Shown piece after piece: positions 1 through 11,912 of a stretch of 64,000 nucleotides of DNA. Position 1 is the stretch's first letter. Each line of letters starts with the position of its first letter. The notes under the pieces are model-generated. The model was not told where the DNA came from. It saw only the letters and a list, made by a program, of their open reading frames with translations, and did not search any database. The stretch comes from Rhopalosiphum padi. Its lineage: Eukaryota; Arthropoda; Insecta; Hemiptera; Aphididae. The stretch covers positions 24,242,001 to 24,306,000 of the forward strand of contig NC_083600.1 in assembly GCF_020882245.1 (NCBI RefSeq), written 5' to 3'. The translations under genes and the position numbers were made by a program.

Positions 1-893
1 AATAATAATATAATAGTAGCTATGGTTATATAGTTATACTTAGTTAGTTATATACTATTCTGATTAATATAAAAAAAAACATAAGATGGTGACCACTGAC
101 CAGACATGAGTTATGGCTATTTTAACTGAGAAGTGAAAATCTAAGTAACCTAGTAACTTCAGTTACTACATTTTAATTTTTTATTAGATGTATAAACGAA
201 ACCTTACATTATGAAAGTTTTATTTATGAAATAATTTATGCGTATATTATTAAAACATTAGGTTAAAATAGAAAATATTTTTTAATTATCTATTAAACAA
301 AAATTATATGGATTATGTTAGATGTCAACTGTTATACTACAAAAAAAAAATAGTGTTACAACGATATAATAACGTAAAAGCATTTAAATACATTGATAAT
401 TAAAAATTAATTAATTTGTAAAATCTTTATGATTTTTTTTAATCCCCCATCAATTAGATCCTCATGTGTCATTTTAATCTCGCGTCAATTGGATCCTCTT
501 GCGTCAGTTAGCCAACGGGATTAGCTGTCGAGGGATCTATGTGACCGTTCACCATTGGTGACTACGAGTTTTTATCATTTATCGAACAAGCGCTTATCAC
601 TCAGGGTTGTTGATAATAATCATAGTAAATTAAAAAGAATATTTCTTTATCAATCACGAGTCTATACGCAATAATAATATACACAACACACTCTACGACT
701 GCCGACTACGTCTTTACATGCACTACATCGTGACCTGTGGCACGTGAGTTTAAAATTTGAGTTTTTTTCACAGATAATTTGTGAATATTGAATTGTCTTA
801 TTTGACTTGTGTTAGGTGACCGTAAGTACACCAATATACCAGACATTTCAGCATCTTTAAAACTACTGCGAAAGTAGGAACTAAAAGATCAAA
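1..893. other. Left flank and 5' UTR/promoter region of LTV1
   Basis: No gene is visible in the first ~500 bases, which are simple AT-rich sequence. From about 440 to 740 the sequence is less AT-rich and holds an imperfect direct repeat (451-471 and 486-506). The LTV1 transcript probably starts somewhere in 500-850. A possible 5' UTR splice donor (CACGTGAGTT near 741) is seen but cannot be confirmed. Confidence 0.4.
451..506. repeat. Imperfect direct repeat, 35-bp spacing, upstream of LTV1
   Basis: Two 21-base units at 451-471 and 486-506 share the core CAATTxGATCCTC followed by a TGxGTCA-like end, differing at a few positions. They sit about 400 bases upstream of the LTV1 start codon in the least AT-rich part of this flank. 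They could be duplicated promoter elements or chance tandem duplication. Confidence 0.45.
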
Positions 894-3549
894 ATGGTAA
901 GTTGATTTTAATTTCGAATATTGATATCCAGCTATTATAATAATTATTTTTACCATAGTAAATATTAATAGTAGTAGAAGTACCTACTATTAGCAATAGT
1001 TAGTACCTGTGCAGTTTATAGTGTATATGGTTTAGACTAATTATATTTATTAAAATTATATAATATGTGTATACTAGTATAGTATATTAAATTATAAGTA
1101 TTTTTATACTTCATCTTAAAGAAATTGATTTATTATTGATTCTTGTTTAACCAATCATAATAGTTAGTATTAATCACAATATCATCAAAAAACTTCTTTT
1201 TTTTTATAAATTAAAGACTATACTTATTAGTTATTATTATTAATCTTAGATTTTTTTAAAACATGGACCTTTAGACAGGTACGACAATTTCAATATGTAT
1301 TATTAAATATAGCATTGCTTATTTGTATTGTACTTAATAAATTAGAAACAATACTGTTAATTGTGTTAAAATGTAAAAATGAAGTATGTAATTAACAACC
1401 TATTTTAGTATTTCACAAAATTATAGTATATCTTTAATAAATTATTTTTATATTTAGTTGTAGTTTTTAGTATAGTTTTAGTTATAAATATTTTTGAGGT
1501 TAAATGTTAATTTTAAGTTACAAATAACTAGATAATTTAAGTCTTTTATTTAGTAAATTATTTTAAAATCCTTACAATATAATTTATTATTTTAATTGTA
1601 AATATTTGATTTTTATAGCCAAAATCCAAAAGAAAATTTATTGAAAAGAAAAATTCTGTTACTTTCCATGTAGTACACAGAAGTCAGCATGATCCACTTA
1701 TTACTGATGAAACAGCACCACAACATGTTTTGGTACCTCAACAGCCAACTCAATCAAAAGTAGTAATTTGTTTTATAAATATAATAATATATTAAAATAT
1801 AATTTATTAAGCTTTATAAAATAAAATATGTTTTAGAAAAAAAATAAAGATGAAGAAGCTAAATACGGGATATATTTTGATGATGATTATGATTATTTAC
1901 AACATCTCAAAGAATGCCGATCCAATGATTTTATATTATTGGCCGCCCCTGCCAATCATAATAATGAAAAGGTATAGACATTTTTTTAATACTTTATTCT
2001 ATATTAAAAAACAAATACAAAATTAATTAATTTTTGTTTAATAAAGAAAGAAAAACCTAAAGTTATGTTACCCTCTTCAATATTTGAATCTGAAGTCGAG
2101 GAAAAAGTAGGCTTGTTGAATAAAGCTGCTCCTCAATCAGGTAACATTCAATAAACAGTAGAAGTTTAACAAGTTAATAATATAATAAATTATATTATGT
2201 AGGTTTACGTCTGGATTTGGACCCAGATATAGTTGCTGGATTGGATGATGATTTTAATTTTGAAGATCCAGATAATGAATTGGAAGATGATTTTGTGTTG
2301 ATGGCTAATCAACCTGGGTAAGTTATCTTGTTGCTGTATTTTAATTTTACACGTTATATATTCTTTGGTTATTATTTGGCTTCAGATCAGATGACGATAT
2401 GGATGAACTAGAAGACATAAACGAAGAAAGTGATCAGTATGATAGTGAGGCATATGATGATGTTGGTAGCTTAAACAATGATGATACCAAATCACGTTTT
2501 ACCGATTACTCTATGTCCAGTTCTATTATAAGACGAAATGAAAATTTAAAATTAATAGATGATCAATTTGAACAAGTATTAATAGTTTTACTTTTTAATA
2601 GACAATTAAAAAAATTAAATAAACTTAAAAACTAATGGTATTTCATTAGATGTTTGCTGCTTATGATGATGCAGAAATTGGAGCTTTAGAAACTGAAGAA
2701 ATCGAAGGTACATTGACAATGGAATCTGATTTGTTAAAAAAAGCCGCTGAAGAATTTGAATTAAATATGAAAAGGGTAAAATATTAAATAATGATTTTTG
2801 TTATAAGAAATTATAATTTTTAAATTCTTTTATATTTTAGGATGAAATCCCTACTGACAGAACAGCTGCTTTGATTTTTGATAGCGATTCTGATCAAGAA
2901 GAACCTACTTACAAAGTACCAGTTGAAGACCAAGATGTAAAAAAATGGGATTGTGAAAGCATCATTTCTACGTATTCTAATATTTACAATCGTCCTGCTC
3001 TTATCAAAGACCCACCAGTTAGTTCAAAACATATTTAATATCAAATTTTATTATGAGTATTAAAACTTATTGCTCTTCAAGAATTAAACTATTAGATAAA
3101 AAGTATATTTATAATAATTAATATAATATGATTTTAATGAAAACAAATTTATAATTTAGATTCAGAAAATTCGAATAAATCCTAAAACCGGTGTTCCAAT
3201 ATTACAACAAAGACTTACAGCTCAAGCATTGAAATCCTTGGACAATAAAGATGCACCAAAATCTGGTTCTAGATCAGTGATATCAGCTCTTTCTGTTTTA
3301 TCAATAAGACCAAAAGATGAGACACCCGAAGAAAAACTGAAGAGGAAAAAGGCACTAAAAGAATTCAGACATGTATGATTCTTTATTAAATTTAACTTAC
3401 TTTAAGTGTGTGTAGTTAAACTCATTTTTTTTTTTTAGGAAAGAAGAGTAGAACGAAAGGCAAACACTTTGGCATTTAAAGAACAAAAGAAAAAAATGGA
3501 AAAAGAATTAATCAACAAAAATGTTAACAAAACTGTACGTGTAATATAA
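894..3549 (+). CDS. LTV1: LTV1 homologue, 40S ribosomal subunit assembly factor
   Basis: LTV1 is a nonribosomal factor that joins pre-40S particles, helps their nuclear export and cytoplasmic maturation, and is released before the subunit becomes active. Ten coding exons: 894-896, 1619-1759, 1837-1971, 2047-2140, 2203-2317, 2386-2575, 2650-2775, 2841-3017, 3160-3372, 3439-3549. All have GT-AG borders and consistent phases, giving about 434 residues, close to animal LTV1 proteins (about 475). The N-terminus (MPKSKRKFIEKKNSVTFHVV) and the following RSQHDPLI block are the family hallmark. The middle is acidic (DDDFNFEDPDNELEDDF and later runs). The C-terminal third has the family's basic helix (KKALKEFRHERRVERKANT). 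The first coding exon contributes only the ATG, directly followed by a GTAAGT donor. AATAAA lies at 3598-3603, about 50 bases after the stop. Confidence 0.93.
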
Positions 3550-4920
3550 GTAATTTAAGTATTCTGAGAAGTATCATATTTGTTAATGTTTGTATAAAAT
3601 AAAAAGTTGTAAATTCTTTATTATTGGGATATAAATTTATTGAAAAACTTTTCAATAGTTCATAATAATTACCACAACTTATATCCTGTATTATGTTATT
3701 TTAAATAATTGTATGATTTGGAAAGAAGTTTTAGTCAATGACAATCCATTCTTTTTTTGTATGAAAATTTGAAACAACATATCATAACATAATATAATAT
3801 TTAATGTAATAATAAACTATTATCATATTAAATAATATTATAATAATAATATTTTTTATTATTTTAACAACTATTGTTTTTCCAATTATTAAGATTTTCA
3901 TAATTAATTGAATACTAACCAAATTTAAGTACAGTAGAACTCCGATTATCCGAACGCCTATCAACCGAACGTCCAATTAACTGGACGAGAGAAAAGATTT
4001 AATGGCTTAAAAATTTCTTTTAAAATATGTTATTGTATTTATAGCTTATTCTTTTTCAGTTAAATATTATTATAAAATTATTTGTTTATTGTTACAAATT
4101 TCAATTTATAGTACATGCATATTAATAATAAATACACACATACAATATATTCATACAATTATATAATTATATAATTTTTGATATGTCATATATCAATCAT
4201 CCGGATATTTGCTTATACGGACCACCTTTGACATTAATTAGTCCGGATAATCGGAGTTCTACTGTATTTTTTATATGAATTAACTTGCAATTATTATTCT
4301 AAAAACTTAATACCTTTACATTAAATTTTATTGTATGGTAAGTTATAAATGTATTTATATTTATAAGTGTTATAAACTTATAACCAATTTTAATTTAACT
4401 AATAATCATAAATGAGAGTAAATTGATTTTAAATTGAAAGTTAAAGAAACCATAATGATTCTCATTATGATTAGGACACTTAATATATATATATATATAA
4501 TTAGCTTTGTTAATGCAGTGTTTATCAGTGTCTAACATTACAAAAGTGGTTTAAACTATGCGATAAAAATTCTATTAAATACTGTAGAAAAGGATGAAAA
4601 ATATATAAACAAGAACGACCCAGTTTTAGCTGTGTTTACTATTTAGTATGATTTAAAATTGAATAAAGTTTATGACCATATATGTTTATCTATAAAACAC
4701 GTGTATCCACGATCTGTGGAATATGGAAATTAAAACTTGTTTTACTTAAAAGATGTTTATATTACAGAATTCAACAATGTTATGGAAATAAGATATTTTT
4801 AATTAATTTCATGATAGGTACTGCACTTTTGTGTATAAGTTAGTTTTTAAGATAAAAAAAATACATTTTTAACGCAATGAATACAAAAAAAAGTTTGAAA
4901 CGAAATAGAAAAAAAAGAAA
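3550..4920. other. Convergent intergenic region LTV1/SNW1
   Basis: About 1.4 kb between the 3' ends of LTV1 and SNW1. It contains the LTV1 poly(A) signal, a Tigger/pogo-like nonautonomous element (3932-4264) and otherwise featureless AT-rich sequence. Short open frames here, including one overlapping the transposon, show no protein similarity I recognise. Confidence 0.7.
3932..4264. mobile_element. Tigger/pogo-like MITE with TA target duplication
   Basis: A 333-bp element bounded by perfect inverted repeats of about 21 bases: the left end reads CAGTAGAACTCCGATTATCC and the right end is its reverse complement. TA dinucleotides flank both ends (3930-3931 and 4265-4266). CAGTxGAACxxCGATTATCCG-type termini with a TA duplication are typical of Tigger/pogo elements of the Tc1-mariner superfamily. 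There is no transposase frame inside, so it is nonautonomous. The ends are nearly undamaged, suggesting a fairly recent insertion. Confidence 0.88.
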
Positions 4921-7900
4921 TCAATCTTTTCTACGACGTTTATCACGGTCTTGTTGTTGTGGTTGAGACCTTTTAGATGCATGCTTGGCTTGAGTTAAGA
5001 ACTGATCCAAACCAAATGGATCTTCTTCTTGTTGATGTTTTTCAAATTGAACAGGGCCAGATCGACCACTAGCTTTAGGATCACGATCTGTTCCACTAAA
5101 TTCTTTGTTAGGGACAAATCTAAATAAAAACAAAAATCAAAATTATTTAAAAATTTTTTTTAAAAGATGATAATACATAATTGCAAGTTAAATTGTATTT
5201 CTAACAAATAAAATTATTGTTCTATGAAAACAGAGTATGTCCAACAGCTTTGAATTACTTAGTTTTGCTGTCTTTTAAATTTAAGATACATTTAATAATA
5301 ATATAAATTAATAATTATTAATTATAATTCCAAACTTACCTATTTGTCTTAGCAATTTTCTCTAAATCATCACCATACACGTCTTTATCAATATTAGCAG
5401 ATGGACGATAAATATGTTGAGCCAATGAGCTATTTCCACGCCAAGGTTTATCATACACATTGTATTCTTCATCATCACCAAATCCAGTATCCATACCTGC
5501 TGTTGTATTGAGCAAACGTTGATCATACTGAGTATCTCCAGTTTTTCTAGTGATTGCTGGGAGTCCAAGAGCAATTTGTTCACTTATATCTCGATCTCGC
5601 AACACTTTGTTTTTACGGCTGTCAGCATTTCTAGCAAGATTACGATCACGAGCTCTATCTTTTTGACGTTCCAAACGTAATTGATCACGTTCACGTGATT
5701 CATCATTCTTAGCGGATCCAGGAAGCCTAATACCTGCCCTTTCTTCCCTGGCTTTTTGAGCCATTGCTCTAAGATGTTCCTCTTTCTTTTCCTTTTCTTT
5801 TTGTGCCATTTTCTTTTCCAACTGAGCTCTCATTTCAACAGCTTCTCTGGCTTTACGATCTGCTATGTATAAAGCCTCAGCCAGCTTAGCAAACTTTTCA
5901 TTTATATGATTTTGTTGTAAACCTCGGCCATCAGCAGCTAACCTCTTATCTAATGGAATTGTATAACCTTTGGCATTTTTCCAATTGGATATACATGGTG
6001 GAATTTTCCATTCTTTCTGTTCTTTAACAGATGTCTTTCTGGTTGGAGAATGCATTAATGGTGCAGGAGGTGATGGAGGACCTCGAGGTATTTTTTTATT
6101 AATTTTGAATTTTGGGGGTTCCATAGGATCTTTCTGAGCCTCCACTAATCTTACTACACGTTGTTTTGAACCTGAATTATATTCTTTTCCTTGTTCAGTA
6201 GGGGTATAACGGAACCATTGTACAGGAGCCTAAACATAAATATTTTAAAAATAAGTATATTTATAAAAATTAAAAACCTTAAGACTTACAGGTTTATCTG
6301 CCGCTCGTACTGGTAATGCAGCCGAAACTTTAGAATTAGTCAGCTTTTCCAGTGCTGCCCTTGTTTTTTCTGTGATATCTGCAACTTCATCTGAATCAGG
6401 CTTTTGCAAAGAAGGGTCATCTTCATTTATCACCTCCGATGGAAGCATGTCAGATAGTTTTGAATAAATCACTTTATCTTTTCTTTGACCTTGACGAGCA
6501 AGCACATCATATTTAACTTTACCATCAGAAGTTAACTGTAATGCAAGAGCATTTGAAACAGATTCTTTATTTTCTTTTCCCATATTCAATGGATATTGCG
6601 CAACTTGGATTTCTGGAAAAGCACCCCCATCACCAAAATCCTAAAAAAAAAAGTTATTTTAACAAAAGCATACATAAATAGTATTATAAAAAAACATCTT
6701 ATCAATTATATTTTAATAAAATTTATAATTTTTATGAATGTTTTTAATAATGTAATATTAATTTACTATTACTGTATTAGTATACTCAAATATAACTTAA
6801 CATAGTTTACAATAGTTGAGTATAATAAATACTTTATTTTCAAGTTTTACATTTTGACCACCAGGTGGCCCAGTTCCAGATTAAGACTGACAAAAAAAAA
6901 GCTTAGGCAAACATTTTTTTATAGACATCGTATTAAGATTTTAAACATTTGCCACGATGGCCTGGTTAAACTCCCACAGTGCCACTATTATAAAAAATAG
7001 CCCCCTCTGACGGCCACTTTTATCTAGCACTAGGCATGTGCCTACCCTACCTATATTATAATCCAGCACTGTCAGGTTCCATGTAATTGTTGACTATAAT
7101 TTAACAATGTATTTTTACCTATATCAAATAATAAGTATATTTCATAAAATTAATATTATTTTTAGTATATATTCAGTAGAAACAGTTTGTTCTATGGCGG
7201 ATGTTGTTGCTATTGTCTCATGAAAAATTCTATTATATTAACATGTTGACTGCAATCCAACTTATTACACAAAACATTGTAGTATGACACTTGACTACTA
7301 CAAATACACTAAAATCCCATAAGGTATTATGATGAATATATGAGCAAGATTTTGAAAAATATCTATAATTAAGTAATTAGTAGAGCGCAGATTTGTATGT
7401 ATTTGCATAGTTATTCTGGTTGATCGTATGATATGATAAGTGAGCACAAAATTTGTTTCATGACATAACGATTTAAATAATGAAACTTTTTTAGTGCAAA
7501 TTTCGACATTTATCTATTTTAAAGGATTACTTTACAATTTTTATTGCTTATTTCAATGTTTTTTTTTGTTTTTTTTAGACATTTTTGAAATTTAAATTTT
7601 TGTCTATTGTAATAATATTTGTATAGTTTCAATTAATATCAAAATAAATTAATAGGAATACTTGTATGTATAATCGGTTTTCCCAAATATGACCTTAGAT
7701 CAATAATCGAGGAAATAAAATGCATATACCATGATGAAAGTGAATAAAAAAATGAACAAAAGTAGATAAGTATCTATAGAAGGGTTCAGTAAATTTGTTA
7801 ATTTTCATGCAAATTTTAACATTTTTGTGCATATGAATCTGCGCTCTAGTAATTAGTTACTTAACTAAAACGTAATATTTAAAACATTACTTCAACAGTC

Positions 7901-8144
7901 CTTGGTACCCATCCATTTCTGTTACCGTATGGTGGGATTTTAACAGCATACACTTCAAATGTATTGGTTTTCTCTGCAAGTGTTTCGTTGGATTCGTCAT
8001 CTTCCTCCAAATCCTGAAGGAATTGTGTAGGTGCTGGTAACACACTAAGGAATTATAAATTAATATATATATATATACACAAAATAGTAAGTTACAATAG
8101 GTTTTTAACTAAAACCTAACTTTGGCTTACCTAAATAGAGACAT
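4921..8144 (-). CDS. SNW1: SNW domain protein (SNW1/SKIP, fly Bx42, yeast Prp45)
   Basis: SNW1/SKIP is a nuclear protein of the activated spliceosome that also acts as a transcription co-regulator, for example in Notch and nuclear receptor signalling. Coding exons in transcript order: 8144-8131 (14 nt, MSLF plus a split codon), 8044-7891, 6640-6290, 6229-5340, 5119-4921. Phases close exactly, giving 535 residues against about 536 for the human protein. N-terminal SVLPAPTQ and the DFGDGGAFPEIQVAQYPLNM block match the family. The SNW domain follows, with the diagnostic S-N-W-K-N at about residues 254-258 and GYTIPLDKRLAADGRG just after. Next come a long charged coiled coil (AREAVEMRAQLEKKMAQKEK), the RERDQLRLERQKDRARDRN stretch and a basic C-terminal tail (QQQDRDKRRRKD). 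The third intron, over 1.2 kb, hosts a transposon-like element (7383-7846). Confidence 0.95.
7383..7846. mobile_element. Nonautonomous TIR element in SNW1 intron
   Basis: A 464-bp segment in the intron between SNW1 coding exons 2 and 3. The left end reads GAGCGCAGATTTGTATG and the right end reads CATATGAATCTGCGCTC, so the termini are near-perfect inverted repeats of 11-17 bases. TAGTA occurs directly next to both ends (7378-7382 and 7847-7851), a possible 5-bp target duplication; TA alone is the conservative reading. It has no coding capacity and I cannot place its superfamily. Confidence 0.7.
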
Positions 8145-8972
8145 TATTTATCTTCAATCTTGTAAAAAAAGGTAATTAAATTTAATACAACAAGACTAAA
8201 TAATTAAATGAAGATAAATAACAAAAATTATGTCTCAGGAACACGAATTAAGATAAACCAACAGATATGAAAAAGAAAGCAAACTTAGCAAACGATATCA
8301 TTTGATATCTATATTATTCGATTTTGACTATTGTGTATATTTCATAATCTATGCTACTGAAAACAATTATGAAAATTGCTTATCAGTGTGACCATCCCAT
8401 CCCGCACCGACAGTTTTTTCTGTGGTTAAATGTAGTTACTGATAAAGATAAACTGTTTATCACGATTTAAGATGTTCGACCGCGAATATTCATTATTCAA
8501 AATATTCAGATATTATAATTTATATAAAACAAGATGTTTACATGTATACTCTTTTTATTTTGTTAACCATGTGTATTTCACATCTTTAAACCTAGATGGC
8601 TTAATGTTTCGACTATTGGCATGGTTATAATATAATTATTATAACTACAATGAACTGTATTAAATACATTTTATAAAATTGAAAGAGTAAAATGATTACA
8701 TTCTTTCTATAGTCGTAACGCTCAAAAAATGAATTTGATAGAATTGAATGGTTCACTTTCACATCGTCCAGTATTCATACATTATAAATTTTGTTTATTG
8801 AAATATTTTAAATTGTTAAAAATATTTTTAATACATATATATGACATACACACATTAAAATATATTAATTTAATACACTGTCACAAAACCTTAACATGAT
8901 ATAATATTATAATATTAAAAACATAATACGACAATATGAACAAAGATAATTAAATAATATAATATAAATTAA
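8145..8972. other. SNW1 promoter side / DUS3L 3' side intergenic
   Basis: About 830 bases between the SNW1 start codon and the DUS3L stop codon, both genes on the minus strand. It should contain the SNW1 5' UTR and promoter; a less AT-rich patch lies at 8385-8490. The left part of this stretch, next to DUS3L, holds that gene's 3' UTR. No additional gene is seen. Confidence 0.5.
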
Positions 8973-10734
8973 CTATTTCCAAGAATTTGCCTTATGTTTA
9001 GGTAGAAATTGAAATCCATTAGGTACTGGTCCAAGTAACATTTCACTTATTTCTATCCAATCAGCACAATTTCCGCTAGCCATTAATGTTTCTAAATCGT
9101 CTCTTCCTTTGTAATTTGGTGGTCTTTCATTTACTTTTTGAGGTACACGTTCTAAAATGCCAACAGGAATATATCGGTAACAAAAAGATAGCCATTCCAA
9201 TAAAAATCTTCTTGTTGTTTCCACACCTCGAGTATCACTACCCCAATGTTCAAGACCATAGTTTACAAATTTTCTTAAAATACCTAATCGTTCACTACTA
9301 CTTATGTCCCAATGCCGATTTTCTTTAATCTCTGTAAATATCCAAGGTTTTATCAAAGCTCCTCGACCAATCATAGCACCAGTTATATCCGGAAATTGCT
9401 GTTTTGTATTTATGTAATCTTCATAAGACATTATATCTCCACTACTAAACACTGGTACTGGACTTGCCAATTTGGCACATTCATTAACATAATTCCAATC
9501 AGCCATTTTAGTGTATCTTTGATCTCTTGATCTTCCATGAACTGTTATAAGGGATACTCCACTATCTTTGAACATTGGTATTAAATCGTGTGCAATATTT
9601 TGATCTTTATTGACACCTGAGCGAGATTTTACTGTAAGAGGTACATCAAGTACTGTTCTCATACTTTTTAAGCAAACTTCTAATTTTTTACTTCTAAGTA
9701 ATAAGCCACTACCAGCTCCTTGCTTATAAATTTGATCTAATGGACATCCTAAATTTAAGTCTAAGAAATCCATACTTACATTTTCTTGTAGGACTTGTGC
9801 ACTTTTAGCCAACATATATGGATTATTACCACATATTTGAATTCCGAATATGTCTTCTGTTTCATGTCTTTTAGTTAATGCCCATTCTTGATTATGTCCT
9901 TGTAACAAACTTGATGATAAAACCATTTCACTGCAGGTTATATCAGCCCCTAACTCTTTACAAACTCTTCGAAAAGGTAAATTACCAACTGTAGTCAAAG
10001 GGGCCAAATATAGTTTATTTTCCCAATTAATTTTTTTATAACTTTCCTCAATTAAAGGCCCCAAGTCTTTATCCTTATCAATTTTTTTAACAGCATCTTC
10101 ACTTTTTGTAAAATTGTATAATTTTTTTCTCAATTTTAACATATTTTCTTTACTTAAGGTTTTACCACGGTTTTGATTATTAGTTTCATTTCTACATTTA
10201 TTCCATGTCTCATAAATAGTTTGGTCAACAATATTTTTGCCATTTTCAATGTGGCTACTTCCATATCTACAGGTCAGTCCTCTAGGACAACGACCCTTAA
10301 GAGAATAAACATAACATGTTTGGTCAATATCATCAGGTTTTTTTTTCCAAATACTCTGTGACATTGTGTAAGAATTTACATTTCTCAAATGTACAAGAGC
10401 CTGTTTCTAAACCATCAACAAGATTTGAGCATAAGTTTTCTTGTGGAACTTGATAGTAAGTACAATTTCTAGATTTGTTTTGACCTTTTAATACACTCTT
10501 TGTACACTTCTGTTTTTTAGAAGGTGGTTCATCTTCATTTAATTGGTTTTTATCTGATTCGGAAATATAATTTATTGCTAACTTAGGTATATGTCTCTCA
10601 ATGATATATTCTTTTTTTATACACGCAATTCCCTTATTTTCCTCTTTTACAATCGATGTAATATTGGTATCAACTGTAGTATTTGTTTGTTCATTTAGTT
10701 CATTTAAACACAAGTCTTTATTGATGGATGACAT
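8973..10734 (-). CDS. DUS3L: tRNA-dihydrouridine(47) synthase, DUS3-like, with one-base frameshift
   Basis: DUS3 enzymes reduce uridine 47 of tRNA (and some mRNA uridines) to dihydrouridine using FMN and NADPH. The gene has no introns. From the ATG at 10732-10734 the frame runs through an acidic N-terminus and a first CCCH zinc finger (CSNLVDGLETGSCTFEKCKFLH), then hits a stop just after an A9 run (10338-10346 on the plus strand). One base out of phase the second CCCH finger (CPRGLTCRYGSSH) and the complete TIM-barrel enzyme continue to the stop at 8973. Seen there are LAPLTTVGNLPFRR, the NLGCP motif with the likely catalytic cysteine at about residue 330, VKSRSGV, TVHGRSRDQRY and GAMIGRGALIKPW. 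Removing one A would give about 586 residues. The rest is fully conserved, so I favour an assembly homopolymer error over a pseudogene. Confidence 0.9.
10338..10346 (-). other. A9 homopolymer carrying the DUS3L frameshift
   Basis: On the coding strand the run is A9. It reads as Leu-Glu-Lys-Lys-Thr-stop in the upstream frame, while the conserved Lys-Pro-Asp-Asp continuation of the second zinc finger is read one base shifted. Eight A residues would restore a single frame. It lies between the two CCCH fingers. Confidence 0.9.
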
Positions 10735-11912
10735 TTCAAAAAATCTAAATAAAAACAGAAATATAAAATTATTAAAAATTAAAATTGATGTCCTAGTTTA
10801 TAATTAATTTGGTACACAAATGCTATAGAAACTACTTTTAATTATTTTAAAGCATTATTAATATATATAAATTAATTTAGAAACAAATTTATACATTATT
10901 TGGTAATTGGGGATTAAATGACAGAATTTAAATACCTAATAATTATTATACGTCAAATATCAATACTCATTAGTTATTAAACATATATTTGCATTTGAGT
11001 TCTATAATAGTATTTCTTAATTGGAGGGTTGCGTAAGTCAAAAATAATAAAACACTGATTTACAAAATGAACCTTTTCAAAAATTTTTATTTAACAAAAA
11101 AATATTGAAAATTATACCAGCTCTCCACCGCTAATGGCTTTCCCAACAATATGATACTTTAATTGTTCAAATGTATACTTAATATAAATAAAGAAGGAGG
11201 GTCTCAAAGTGATTGCCCATATTTTATACCTTTTTTGGTGGTTGGCAAAACTAAAAAAGGTTAAAAAATGATATTTTTTAAATATGTTTGGTGATTATAA
11301 AAACAAATATCTGTAACAACTTAATTTAGTAAAAATTAATAATCTAATGTATATATAATGTTTTATATTATAAGATATTATATTAATTGTAAAACATAAT
11401 ACTATTTCAGTTTTATTATTAAATGTATAATTGTAATAAATTACAAGTTCAAAATACATTATAAGTTACCTGTTAACTTCTAAGGAAGATAAATTGCTTT
11501 ATTAATATAATACTATAACAAATCAACTAGTTTTAGAGTTTTTGTGGTTTTCCAAATCCAAAACACAAAACAATTAACACTAGTCTTAAAAATTAATTTG
11601 ATTTTTTTGAACGTAACCAACAAAATAAAAATTTGTATTTGATAATGTAATTGATAATGTATTGATTTTTGTTTTTTAAACTATTTATTTGATAACAATT
11701 TGTTTTTAAAGTATCGCATCACTGTATAGCATTCGTGAAATGTAATTGGTGCACCTGGCGATAATGTGGAATTTAAACTGGGAAATGTTTTCCTCCGCGA
11801 TTTTTACGAAATTTATAAATTTACGAATCATTTCGTATTTGATTCCGTATTATTATTTCTAGTACGTACATCCATTGCTTGCAATTTATTTCATCATCGT
11901 ACTACATTCACC
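10735..11912. other. Divergent promoter region DUS3L / LIN9
   Basis: About 1.2 kb between the DUS3L start codon (minus strand) and the candidate first exon of LIN9 (plus strand). An acceptor-like sequence on the minus strand just upstream of the DUS3L ATG (plus-strand position about 10746) would allow a 5' UTR intron there. A somewhat less AT-rich patch at 11715-11925 looks like the LIN9 promoter and first exon. Nothing else is recognised. Confidence 0.45.

Noticed and set aside
3782..3976. Minus-strand open frame of 64 codons
   Set aside because: Hydrophobic low-complexity translation overlapping the end of the Tigger-like element; no family similarity.
10333..10734. Treating the upstream DUS3L frame as a separate small zinc-finger gene
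   Set aside because: The stop falls right after an A9 run, between two halves of a conserved tandem zinc-finger block, and the other frame continues the same protein.
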